This document shows positions 1 to 5,072 of a stretch of DNA of 5,104 nt, in pieces. Every line of letters starts with the position of its first letter. Position 1 is the stretch's first letter. Source of the DNA: Sphingopyxis sp. (GTDB lineage: Bacteria > Pseudomonadota > Alphaproteobacteria > Sphingomonadales > Sphingomonadaceae). The notes under the pieces were generated by a model. That model did not search any database. It was not told the origin of the DNA and saw only the letters and a list, made by a program, of their open reading frames with translations. The translations under genes were made by a program, and so were the position numbers. The stretch is taken from positions 1 through 5,104 of the forward strand of contig JAHCKJ010000172.1 in NCBI GenBank assembly GCA_026125835.1, in the 5' to 3' direction.

Positions 1-1
1 C

Positions 2-1168
2 GGACGCGAACTGCGCGAGGGCGACATCATCACCCTCGACGGATCGACCGGCGAAGTGATGGCGGGCGAGGTCAGGACGCTGCTGCCCGAACTGGTCGGC
101 GATTTCGGTACCTTGATGGTGTGGGCCGACAAAGTCCGCCGCATGAAGGTGCGCGCCAACGCCGAGACGCCGCAGGATGCCCAGGTCGCGCGCGATTTCG
201 GCGCCGAGGGCATCGGGCTGTGCCGCACCGAGCATATGTTTTTCGATGCGGCGCGGATTACCGCGGTGCGCGAGATGATCCTCGCCGAGAATGAAGCGGG
301 CCGCCGCGTCGCGCTCGCCAAATTGCTTCCCGAACAACGGGCGGATTTCGCCGGGATTTTCGAGGTGATGGCGGGCCTTCCGGTTACCATTCGTCTGCTC
401 GACCCGCCGCTGCACGAGTTTTTGCCGACGCGCGAGGAGGATTTCGCCGACGTCGCCGCGGCGGCGGGCGTGGGGATCGAGGCATTGAAGGCGCGCGCGA
501 ACGAGCTCCACGAATTCAACCCGATGCTCGGCCATCGCGGTTGCCGCCTGGGTGTCACCTACCCCGAAATTTACGAGATGCAGGCGCGCGCGATCTTCGA
601 GGCGGCGTGCGACGTCGCCGCCGCAACCGGCGCCGCGCCGATCCCCGAGGTGATGATCCCGCTGGTGGCGACGCGCCGCGAGTTCGATCTGATGAAGGCG
701 GTGGTCGACGCGCAGGCGAAGGCGGTGTTCGCCGAAAAGGGCCGCGAGATCGCCTATCTCGTCGGCACGATGATCGAACTGCCGCGCGCCGCGCTGATGG
801 CGGGCGAGATCGCCGAGAGCGCCGAATTCTTCTCGTTCGGTACCAACGACCTCACCCAGACGGCGATCGGCATCAGCCGCGACGACGCGGGCCGCTTCCT
901 GACGCAATATGTCGACAAAGGCATCTTCCTGACCGACCCCTTCGTCAGCCTCGATGTCGAGGGCGTCGGGCAGCTGATCGAGATCGCGGCAGAACGCGGG
1001 CGGGGTACGCGCCCCGACGTCAAGCTGGGCATCTGCGGCGAGCATGGCGGCGACGCGCCGAGCATCCATTTCTGCGAAAAGACCGGCCTCGACTATGTCA
1101 GCGCCTCGCCCTACCGTGTGCCGATCGCACGGCTGGCGGCAGCGCAGGCGGCGCTGAAACGGGGCTGA
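2..1168 (+). CDS. ppdK: Pyruvate, phosphate dikinase, C-terminal part (5' end outside window)
   Basis: This cytoplasmic enzyme interconverts pyruvate + ATP + Pi and PEP + AMP + PPi. The frame is open from the first complete codon, so the N-terminal nucleotide-binding domain and the phosphohistidine (TSH) site lie off the left edge. The visible start, GRELREGDIITLDGSTGEV, is the end of the swivelling phosphohistidine domain. The rest is the PEP/pyruvate TIM-barrel domain: GLCRTEHMF (Arg codon at 224), RLLDPPLHEFLP (Arg codon at 392), MLGHRGCRLG, the metal-binding Glu in GTMIELPRA (codon 776), FGTNDLTQ (Asn/Asp codons 845 and 848) and the catalytic Cys in GICGEHGG (codon 1034). About 388 residues are seen of a family usually near 880-900. 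It ends in TGA seven bases before a hairpin repeat. Nothing looks broken. Because GTG 56 lies inside the conserved GSTGEV motif, it is not a start. PPDK is distinguished from PEP synthase and PTS enzyme I by the RTEHMFF and DPPLHEFLP motifs. Confidence 0.97.
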   Translation, partial: GRELREGDIITLDGSTGEVMAGEVRTLLPELVGDFGTLMVWADKVRRMKVRANAETPQDAQVARDFGAEGIGLCRTEHMFFDAARITAVREMILAENEAGRRVALAKLLPEQRADFAGIFEVMAGLPVTIRLLDPPLHEFLPTREEDFADVAAAAGVGIEALKARANELHEFNPMLGHRGCRLGVTYPEIYEMQARAIFEAACDVAAATGAAPIPEVMIPLVATRREFDLMKAVVDAQAKAVFAEKGREIAYLVGTMIELPRAALMAGEIAESAEFFSFGTNDLTQTAIGISRDDAGRFLTQYVDKGIFLTDPFVSLDVEGVGQLIEIAAERGRGTRPDVKLGICGEHGGDAPSIHFCEKTGLDYVSASPYRVPIARLAAAQAALKRG

Positions 1169-1174
1169 GACCAT

Positions 1175-1245
1175 CACCGTAGCCCTGAGCCTGTCGAAGG
1201 GCGCTTCGCAGCGAAACGCCCTTCGACAGGCTCAGGGCTACGGTG
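1175..1245. repeat. Long intergenic hairpin repeat of sphingomonad type
   Basis: A perfect 29-bp inverted repeat (arms 1175-1203 and 1217-1245) surrounds a 13-base centre. The centre itself pairs TTCG (1205-1208) with CGAA (1212-1215) around CAG, leaving one C/A mismatch, so the whole unit folds into a single stem of about 33 bp. The core of each arm is CCCTGAGCCTGTCGAAGGG or its complement. I recall this motif as a very abundant intergenic palindrome in Sphingomonadales; no search was run. It begins seven bases after the ppdK stop and ends 21 bases before the next start codon. It could act as an mRNA-stabilising 3' end or as a terminator without a T-tract, or it may simply be a non-autonomous mobile palindrome. 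No transposase or target-site duplication is visible. Confidence 0.93.
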
Positions 1246-1252
1246 GGGACTG

Positions 1253-1260
1253 GTGAGGGG
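1253..1260 (+). promoter_or_regulatory. Ribosome binding site that fixes the DUF1214 start
   Basis: A purine run GTGAGGGG lies six bases before ATG 1267. It supports that start rather than the in-frame GTG at 1243, which falls inside the right arm of the hairpin repeat. Confidence 0.7.
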
Positions 1261-1266
1261 AAGCGG

Positions 1267-1851
1267 ATGAAAAGCTGGCACCGCTATGCGATCACACTGG
1301 CGGGCGGGCTGGCGCTCGGTCTGGCCGCCGCCTGGTGGCTCACCGGTGGCGGCCTGCAGGGCGGCCAGATCGTCAACGGTCCCTGGACAACCTCGCTGGG
1401 TTACGGAACGAAAGCGACCGACGCGACCACCCGCGCGGCGGTGGCGCGCGCCGGACTGCTCGCGCTGCCGGCAAAGGAAACCGTCTATTGGTCGGCCAAG
1501 ACCGACGCGGAGGGCGCGCCGCTCGACGGCAATTGCCGCTACAGCCTGTCGGGCAAGCCGCTGGATGCGCGCTGGTGGAGCGTGACCATTTATGACGCGG
1601 CGGGCTATCTGGTCGCCAATGACGCCAATATCTGGTCGGTCAACGGCGCCAATGTCGCGTTGGACGACAAGGGTGAATGGCGCGTGATGATTGCGCCGGT
1701 CGAACCGGCGGAAGGCGCGTGGTTGCCCGGCACGGCAGGCCAACCATTCCACTTGACGCTGCGCATGTACAATCCCGGACCGGCGTTTCGCGCCGATCCG
1801 GCCAAAGCGCTGCTTCCCGCTATCGTGAAGGAGGGTTGCGACGATGCGTAG
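1267..1851 (+). CDS. DUF1214 domain protein, membrane-anchored
   Basis: This is a 194-residue protein of unknown function. A positively charged start (MKSWHRY) precedes one hydrophobic segment at about residues 8-25, which looks like a signal anchor, so the bulk probably lies in the periplasm. The rest matches the DUF1214 pattern: NGPWTTSLGYG near residue 38, then YWSAKTDAEGAPLDG, YSLSGKPLDARWWSVTIYD, LVANDANIWSV and a late WLPGTAGQPFHLTLRMYNP. ATG 1267 was chosen because GAGGGG lies just upstream and the anchor starts directly after it. The last eight bases overlap the next gene, a DUF1254 protein, indicating translational coupling. In many bacteria DUF1254 and DUF1214 sit in one longer polypeptide; here they are separate and DUF1214 comes first. 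The hairpin repeat fills most of the gap upstream, so little room remains for a private promoter. The family call is from motif recall; no biochemical role is assigned. Confidence 0.85.
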   Translation: MKSWHRYAITLAGGLALGLAAAWWLTGGGLQGGQIVNGPWTTSLGYGTKATDATTRAAVARAGLLALPAKETVYWSAKTDAEGAPLDGNCRYSLSGKPLDARWWSVTIYDAAGYLVANDANIWSVNGANVALDDKGEWRVMIAPVEPAEGAWLPGTAGQPFHLTLRMYNPGPAFRADPAKALLPAIVKEGCDDA

Positions 1852-2371
1852 CTGGCTTGGCCCGCTGATCGCCGGAGCGGTCCTGGCCGCCGTGACCGCG
1901 TGGATCGCGATCACGGTGATTCCCTATGGCCTGATGAACGTCGCGATAGAGCGGCTGGGGCAGGGCGGTGTCAACCGGATGTCGCATGGCAATCTGGCGA
2001 CCCCGGCGCGCCAGCCGGTGGTACGCCCCAGCCCCGATCTCGCTTACTCCAGCTGCCCCTATAACCTGTCGGACGGCCCATTGGCGATCGACGTAACACC
2101 GGTCGAAGGCCGCTATAGTTCGCTCAGCATTTTTGACGGCGCGACCGACGTGATCTTTGTCCGCAACGATATCGAGGCCGGGGGCAAGCCGTATCGCGTC
2201 ATTCTGGCGCGGAACGGCCAGCCCGTGCCCGCCGACGCCGAAGTCGTGCGGACCGATCACGACAAGGGCATCGCGCTGATCCGCCTGCTGCTTCAGGATT
2301 CGTCGGAAATCGGCAAGCTCGACGCCGTCCGCCGCCAGTCGTCCTGCGCGCCGGTCACAAATCCGAATTAG
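1844..2371 (+). CDS. DUF1254 domain protein, membrane-anchored
   Basis: This is a 175-residue protein of unknown function and the partner of the DUF1214 gene just upstream, with which it overlaps by eight bases (its ATG 1844 precedes the upstream TAG at 1849-1851). Residues about 5-28 form a hydrophobic N-terminal anchor (WLGPLIAGAVLAAVTAWIAI), so the domain is probably periplasmic. DUF1254-like elements are the VVRPSPDLAYSSCPYNLSDG stretch near residues 60-80, followed by the short beta-rich run PLAIDVTPVEGRYSSLSIFD. The protein is much shorter than classical DUF1254-DUF1214 fusions (400-500 residues) and carries only the core domain. An AGGAGG-like sequence (AAGGAGGG at 1828-1835) eight bases before the ATG is a good ribosome binding site. 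Two cysteines (YSSCPY and SSCAPV) may pair if the domain is exported. A GC-rich hairpin begins at its stop codon. The family call is confident at the motif level only. Confidence 0.83.
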   Translation: MRSWLGPLIAGAVLAAVTAWIAITVIPYGLMNVAIERLGQGGVNRMSHGNLATPARQPVVRPSPDLAYSSCPYNLSDGPLAIDVTPVEGRYSSLSIFDGATDVIFVRNDIEAGGKPYRVILARNGQPVPADAEVVRTDHDKGIALIRLLLQDSSEIGKLDAVRRQSSCAPVTNPN

Positions 2372-2400
2372 GGGCTTGCGCGGCCGCGCGCTGCCCCTTA
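2371..2400 (+). terminator. Possible weak terminator hairpin after the DUF1254 gene
   Basis: GGGGC (2371-2375) pairs with GCCCC (2393-2397), and inside it GCGCG (2378-2382) pairs with CGCGC (2387-2391) around a GCCG loop. The tail is only TTA, so this is a poor intrinsic terminator, but it lies exactly at the end of the DUF pair and before the tRNA. Confidence 0.4.
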
Positions 2401-2415
2401 AAGGCGCCTCTCCAC

Positions 2416-2492
2416 GCACCCGTAGCTCAGCTGGATAGAGCACCAGACTACGAATCTGGGGGTCGGACGTTCGAATCGTTCCGGGTGCGCCA
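2416..2492 (+). tRNA. tRNA-Arg (anticodon ACG)
   Basis: This 77-base gene folds as a complete cloverleaf. The acceptor stem is GCACCCG (2416-2422) with CGGGTGC (2482-2488), then discriminator G and an encoded CCA (2490-2492). The D stem is GCTC/GAGC. The anticodon stem CCAGA/TCTGG closes the loop CTACGAA, with anticodon ACG at 2450-2452. The variable loop has five bases, and the T arm is GGACG-TTCGAAT-CGTTC. A34 is expected to be edited to inosine by TadA, so the tRNA would read CGU, CGC and CGA, the major Arg codons in the neighbouring genes. It stands alone, with no other RNA gene beside it. No copy of its 3' end is visible elsewhere in the window, so there is no sign of an integration site here. 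Confidence 0.98.
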
Positions 2493-2524
2493 TTTCCCAA
2501 AATCCCGACATCTTACGCGGCGCG

Positions 2525-2540
2525 GCGCATAGCTATGCGC
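2525..2540. repeat. 16-bp perfect palindrome between the tRNA and glk
   Basis: GCGCATAGCTATGCGC is perfectly self-complementary and lies 69 bases before the glk start. A second small dyad, ATGCG (2560-2564) with CGCAT (2572-2576), follows. Either could be an operator for glk or part of the tRNA 3' processing or termination region. There is no T-tract after it and no assigned regulator, so the role is open. Confidence 0.5.
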
Positions 2541-2609
2541 TGTTGCATCGCCGCGGGGCATGCGACATTCCCGCATCGCAAAGCCGCAACCGAGCGGCGA
2601 GGGAGAGAT

Positions 2610-3647
2610 ATGAGCGACACCATCGTCACGGTCGACATCGGCGGCACCCATGCGCGGTTCGCGATGGCCGAGATCGCGGATGGTCGCGTTTTGTCGCTGG
2701 GCGAGGCGACGACGCTGCACACCAAGGACCATGCGAGCTTTCAGACTGCGTGGGAGGATTTCGCGGCGCGTCAGGGCGGCCTGCCGCGCGCGGTGGCGAT
2801 CGCGATTGCGGGGCCGACGCGCGGCGAGATCATCCGCTTCACCAACAATCCGTGGATCATCCGCCCGGCATTGATCGGCGAGAAGCTGGGCGTCGACCGC
2901 CATGTGCTCGTCAATGATTTCGAGGCGGTCGGCCATGCCGTGGCGCAGGCCGACGCCAGCTATTTCGAGCGCCTGACCGGCCCCGACGAACCGCTGCCGG
3001 CAACGGGGACGATCAGCGTCATCGGCCCCGGCACCGGGCTGGGTGTCGCGCATATCTGGCGCGACGGGGCCGACTATCGCGTGCAGGCGACCGAGGGCGG
3101 GCATATCGACTTCGCCCCGCTCGACAGCATCGAGGATGCGATTCTCGCGCGGCTACGCAAGCGGCACCGGCGCGTGTCGATCGAACGGATCGTCTCCGGC
3201 CCCGGGATCGTCGACATTTATGAGACGCTCGCGGCGCTCGAAGGCCGCGCAGTGACGCCGCTCGACGACAAGGCGATCTGGACCGCGGCGCTCGGCGGGC
3301 AGGACAGCCTGGCGGCGGCGGCGGTCGATCGCTTCTGCCTGTCGCTCGGCAGCGTCGCGGGTGATCTGGCGCTGGCGCAGGGGGCAAGCGGGGTGGTCAT
3401 CGCCGGCGGCCTTGGCCTGCGGATCCGCGACAGCCTGGTGCGCTCGGGCTTTCCCGAACGCTTTATCGAAAAGGGACGCTTTGAAGGGTTCATGGCGGCG
3501 CTGCCGGTCAAGCTCGTCACCCATCCCCAGCCTGGCCTGTTCGGCGCCGCGGCAGCGTTCGCGCGGCAGTTTGCGGGTAGAATCGAGGGCGGCTTGCGAC
3601 CGAAAGTGGACGTACAAAACCCCGCCTATAAATGCGTACGTCGATAA
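2610..3647 (+). CDS. glk: Glucokinase with an extended C-terminus
   Basis: This cytoplasmic enzyme phosphorylates glucose with ATP to glucose 6-phosphate, which in this kind of organism mainly enters the Entner-Doudoroff pathway. It is a bacterial Glk-family (ASKHA fold) protein of 345 residues. Visible motifs are the phosphate loop DIGGTHARF (9-17), AIAGPTRGEIIRFTNNPW (65-82) in the sugar site, LVNDFEAV with the catalytic Asp103, GPGTGLGVA (139-147), EGGH (162-165) and SGPGIVDIYE (196-205) with further sugar contacts, and IAGGLGLRI (264-272) at the nucleotide site. ATG 2610 follows GAGGGAGAG closely and starts the conserved N-terminus; the upstream in-frame ATG 2535 lies within a palindrome and adds unrelated residues. 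The family normally ends just after QPGLFGAAAAFA (307-318). Here about 25 more residues follow, ending in AYKCVRR inside AT-rich DNA, so the natural stop may have been lost by an insertion or frameshift. The catalytic core looks intact. Confidence 0.96.
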   Translation: MSDTIVTVDIGGTHARFAMAEIADGRVLSLGEATTLHTKDHASFQTAWEDFAARQGGLPRAVAIAIAGPTRGEIIRFTNNPWIIRPALIGEKLGVDRHVLVNDFEAVGHAVAQADASYFERLTGPDEPLPATGTISVIGPGTGLGVAHIWRDGADYRVQATEGGHIDFAPLDSIEDAILARLRKRHRRVSIERIVSGPGIVDIYETLAALEGRAVTPLDDKAIWTAALGGQDSLAAAAVDRFCLSLGSVAGDLALAQGASGVVIAGGLGLRIRDSLVRSGFPERFIEKGRFEGFMAALPVKLVTHPQPGLFGAAAAFARQFAGRIEGGLRPKVDVQNPAYKCVRR

Positions 3648-3658
3648 ACGCGTATCGA
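3609..3658. repeat. Overlapping inverted repeats across the glk stop codon
   Basis: GACGTAC (3609-3615) is matched by GTACGTC (3636-3642), 20 bases apart. Directly after, TCGATA (3641-3646) is matched by TATCGA (3653-3658) around AACGCG. The glk stop TAA (3645-3647) sits inside the second dyad. There is no T-tract, so this is not an intrinsic terminator. The repeats mark the boundary between glk and the AT-rich island. Confidence 0.5.
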
Positions 3659-3793
3659 TAGAATGGAACGAGAGGAAAACGAAATAAGAGGAAAATAGTC
3701 TTGTTGAAGAATTCTTGAAAGGGCATCACGAAAATATCATGAAACAAGCCTCGAAAGCGATTGCCTATCTTGAAAATCTTCGTCCGGATTTCT

Positions 3794-3810
3794 AATCATT
3801 AGCAATGATT
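3794..3810. repeat. Small AT-rich hairpin in the island
   Basis: AATCATT (3794-3800) and AATGATT (3804-3810) form a seven-pair stem around AGC, followed on the plus strand by TTTA. The stem is weak because it contains one G/C pair. It overlaps both the TAA that ends one short open stretch and the ATG of the next. Confidence 0.35.
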
Positions 3811-4001
3811 TTACAGAGCAAGCGTGATAGTTCTTTAGCAGCAGTTCTTTATATTCTTTATAATGAATCCAATCCATTTCCATTTTCTATTTTGAAGTTG
3901 GATTGAAAATCTAACGTGTCACCCGAACAAAGAAATCCGCATGTGGGCGCAATCTTGCTTGAGGTAAGCACGTCCGCTTCCCACCCCGAAGCTGCCGAAA
4001 G

Positions 4002-4421
4002 CTAAACCCGCCCCGGTGCCCGCGCCCGGATGAAATTCTCCAGCGCGACGAAGATCATTTCGCGCGCGTCGCTGCCCAGCATTTCGGCGGTCAGCACGTC
4101 GAAAGTGACGCGGTCACCATGTGCCGCGGCGGCCACCATATTTGCCAGCAGCGCCTCGTCGAAACTCGCCTGTGGGCAGCAGGGCGGGGCGACTGCAAAG
4201 GGGTCGGGCCAGCTGTGCCCGATCGCCTCGACGACCAGCCTGTAGCGCCGTGCCGCGAGGATGTTGCCCCAGCGCCGTTCAAGCTCGGGCATCGGATCGC
4301 GACCGACGCGGCGGCACACGATGCAATAGCGCAGCGCGAGCACCGCCTGCGCCGCCTCGACCGAAAGGTCGCGGATCAGCGGTTGCTGCGTCAGGCGCCG
4401 GATCAAGGTGCTGCTGTGCAT
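4002..4421 (-). CDS. Hypothetical protein with a VAPPCCP motif
   Basis: This is a 139-residue, mostly helical, probably cytoplasmic protein with no signal peptide or membrane segment. Visible elements are a CIVC pair (Cys33, Cys36) in ALRYCIVCRRVGRDP, an RRWGNILAARRYRLV helix, the motif FAVAPPCCP (75-83, Cys81 and Cys82) followed by an ASFDEALLANMVAAAAHGD helix, and a C-terminal FVALENFIRARA helix. The VAPxCCP-then-helix pattern recalls a small sphingomonad family that I remember as DUF6628; this is tentative and the N-terminal half does not obviously fit. Four cysteines in two pairs would allow metal binding or disulphides, but no function is claimed. ATG 4421 is preferred because GGGAGGG lies about ten bases upstream; the frame stays open to a TTG at 4448. 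Base composition is normal for the genome, unlike the island downstream of it. It lies downstream of bfr on the same strand, separated from it by two terminators. Confidence 0.75.
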   Translation of the reverse strand: MHSSTLIRRLTQQPLIRDLSVEAAQAVLALRYCIVCRRVGRDPMPELERRWGNILAARRYRLVVEAIGHSWPDPFAVAPPCCPQASFDEALLANMVAAAAHGDRVTFDVLTAEMLGSDAREMIFVALENFIRARAPGRV

Positions 4422-4467
4422 GGCGCTATTCCCTCCCGGCCGTTGCAATCCTCGGGCTCCATTGTCG

Positions 4468-4504
4468 AAAAAGATGCCGGCCGCCGCGGTTGCAGCGACC
4501 GGCA
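4468..4504 (-). terminator. Strong intrinsic terminator, minus strand, upstream of the hypothetical gene
   Basis: Read on the minus strand, TGCCGGTCGC pairs with GCGGCCGGCA (plus-strand arms 4495-4504 and 4475-4484) as a ten-pair stem with one G-U pair, a ten-base loop, and then TCTTTTT (4474-4468). The G-U pair exists only in minus-strand RNA, which fits the orientation. It stands 46 bases before the start of the hypothetical gene, so it blocks read-through from bfr or acts as a leader attenuator. Confidence 0.8.
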
Positions 4505-4528
4505 GGAGGGGACTGCTTTGTCGTGCTA

Positions 4529-4545
4529 TTGCGAATTAATCGCAA
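4529..4545. promoter_or_regulatory. Dyad TTGCGA-N5-TCGCAA, possible operator
   Basis: TTGCGAATTAATCGCAA is a perfect 6-5-6 dyad in the short gap between two minus-strand terminators. On the minus strand it fits exactly between TTGAAC and TAGCAC, a poor -35/-10 pair with 17-base spacing. A dimeric regulator could bind it; since it lies next to bacterioferritin, an iron regulator of the Fur family is the natural guess, but the match to a defined Fur box is unproven. Confidence 0.4.
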
Positions 4546-4554
4546 GTTCAAGCG

Positions 4555-4582
4555 AAAAAGAGAGGCGCCCGAAAGCGCCCCT
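4555..4582 (-). terminator. Intrinsic terminator of bfr, minus strand
   Basis: On the minus strand AGGGGCGC pairs with GCGCCTCT (plus-strand 4575-4582 and 4561-4568) around a six-base loop, with one G-U pair that forms only in this direction. It is followed by CTTTTT (4560-4555). It lies 50 bases after the bfr stop codon and is the expected end of the bfr transcript. Confidence 0.85.
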
Positions 4583-4599
4583 GAAGATGATCGTTTTGT

Positions 4600-4622
4600 C
4601 GTCGCCCTTCGCGGGGGCGACG
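4600..4622 (-). other. GC-rich hairpin just after bfr
   Basis: CGTCGCCC (4600-4607) and GGGCGACG (4615-4622) form a perfect eight-pair stem with a seven-base loop, nine bases after the bfr stop. On the minus strand ACAAAACG follows, with no T-tract, so it probably stabilises the 3' end or assists the T-tracted terminator 18 bases further on. Similar CGTCGCCC-type hairpins are common in sphingomonad intergenic DNA, by recall. Confidence 0.65.
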
Positions 4623-4631
4623 TTTCCTTCG

Positions 4632-5072
4632 TCAATTGTCCCCTGCGGGCTTCGACTGGAGCTGGATATAATTGGCGATGCCCATCCGCTCGATCATTTC
4701 GAACTGCTTTTCCAGCTCGTCGACATGATGCTCCTCGCTTTCCAATATGTCGGCGAACAGGTCGCGACTGACATAGTCGCGGACGCTTTCGGCATGCGCG
4801 ATCGCGTCTTTCAGCAGCGGGATCGCCTCTTCCTCCAGCGCCAGATCGGCCTTCAAGATTTCTTCGACCGTTTCGCCGACGCGCAGGCGGCCCAGCATCT
4901 GGAAATTGGGCAGGCCGCCCAGGAACAGGATGCGGTCGGCCAGCTTGTCGGCGTGCTTCATTTCGTCGATCGATTCCTCGCGCTCGAAATGCGCCAGCTT
5001 CGCGACCCCCCAATTGTCGAGCATCCGGTAATGCAGCCAGTACTGGTTGATCGCGGTCAGCTCGTTTGTCAC
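4632..5072 (-). CDS. bfr: Bacterioferritin, N-terminus missing or out of frame
   Basis: This is the heme-containing ferritin that oxidises Fe(II) at a dinuclear centre and stores it as a ferric mineral in a 24-subunit cytoplasmic shell. From GTG 5072 the protein has 146 residues. All ferroxidase ligands of the E. coli protein are present with an offset of 14: Glu4 (E18), Glu37 (E51), His40 (H54), Glu80 (E94), Glu113 (E127) and His116 (H130), plus the heme ligand Met38 (M52) in SIDEMKHAD. The C-terminus FEMIERMGIANYIQLQ is typical. The family has about 155-160 residues and starts like MKGDxKVIxYLNxAL; that piece is absent in this frame. The upstream codons are open to the window edge without a start, the GTG has no ribosome binding site, and an adjacent frame reads EHLSRFERFDA before a TGA that overlaps the GTG. 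A frameshift or small insertion near 5071 is therefore likely, though a coupled start after another gene is possible. Downstream come a hairpin and a clear terminator. Confidence 0.92.
   Translation of the reverse strand: MTNELTAINQYWLHYRMLDNWGVAKLAHFEREESIDEMKHADKLADRILFLGGLPNFQMLGRLRVGETVEEILKADLALEEEAIPLLKDAIAHAESVRDYVSRDLFADILESEEHHVDELEKQFEMIERMGIANYIQLQSKPAGDN

Larger units (their letters stand above)
3600..3965. other. AT-rich island without a recognisable gene
   Basis: Base composition drops abruptly here: 83 of 240 bases in 3661-3900 are G or C by hand count (about 35%), against well over 60% in the flanking genes. The plus strand holds only short open stretches: 3663-3698 (11 codons from ATG), 3688-3795 (35 codons open but with no ATG before 3739, ending LENLRPDF) and 3805-3906 (33 codons from ATG, MILQSKRDSS onward). 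None has a convincing ribosome binding site or a family I recognise. Two are in the same frame, separated by a TAA. On the minus strand I see nothing credible. Short dyads occur at 3609-3642, 3641-3658, 3794-3810 and 3866-3904. There is a TATAAT at 3859-3864 with TTAGCA 18 bases upstream, which may be chance in AT-rich DNA. The island could be a remnant of transferred DNA. Confidence 0.75.

Noticed and set aside
541..1182. Long plus-strand ORF in another frame inside ppdK, rich in Arg and Gly
   Set aside because: It is a shadow of ppdK: highly biased composition, no family resemblance, and the overlapping frame carries all PPDK motifs.
2416..2492. tRNA-Arg as an attachment site for the AT-rich island
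   Set aside because: The intact glk gene lies between them, no copy of the tRNA 3' end is visible near the island, and there is no integrase.
1820..2500. Minus-strand ORF of 226 codons opposite the DUF1254 gene and the tRNA
   Set aside because: It runs through a certain tRNA gene (its GTIRTSDPQIRS text is the tRNA read backwards) and opposes a well-supported coding frame.
2535..2609. Upstream in-frame ATG for glk
   Set aside because: It lies inside the palindrome and adds 25 residues unlike glucokinases; ATG 2610 has a good ribosome binding site and begins directly before DIGGTHARF.
2448..3104. Minus-strand ORF of 218 codons opposite glk
   Set aside because: Shadow of glk and the tRNA; the plus strand carries the complete glucokinase motif set.
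3517..3747. Minus-strand ORF in the island with a Phe-rich, membrane-like start
   Set aside because: It starts at TTG without a ribosome binding site and its second half is antisense to glk; the Phe richness follows from purine-rich AT-rich DNA.
3600..3965. CRISPR array or transposon in the AT-rich island
   Set aside because: There are no regularly spaced repeats, no long terminal inverted repeats at the edges and no transposase-like reading frame.
4121..4771. Plus-strand ORF of 216 codons opposite the hypothetical gene and bfr
   Set aside because: Arg/Pro-rich shadow that spans two minus-strand terminators and parts of two better-supported genes.
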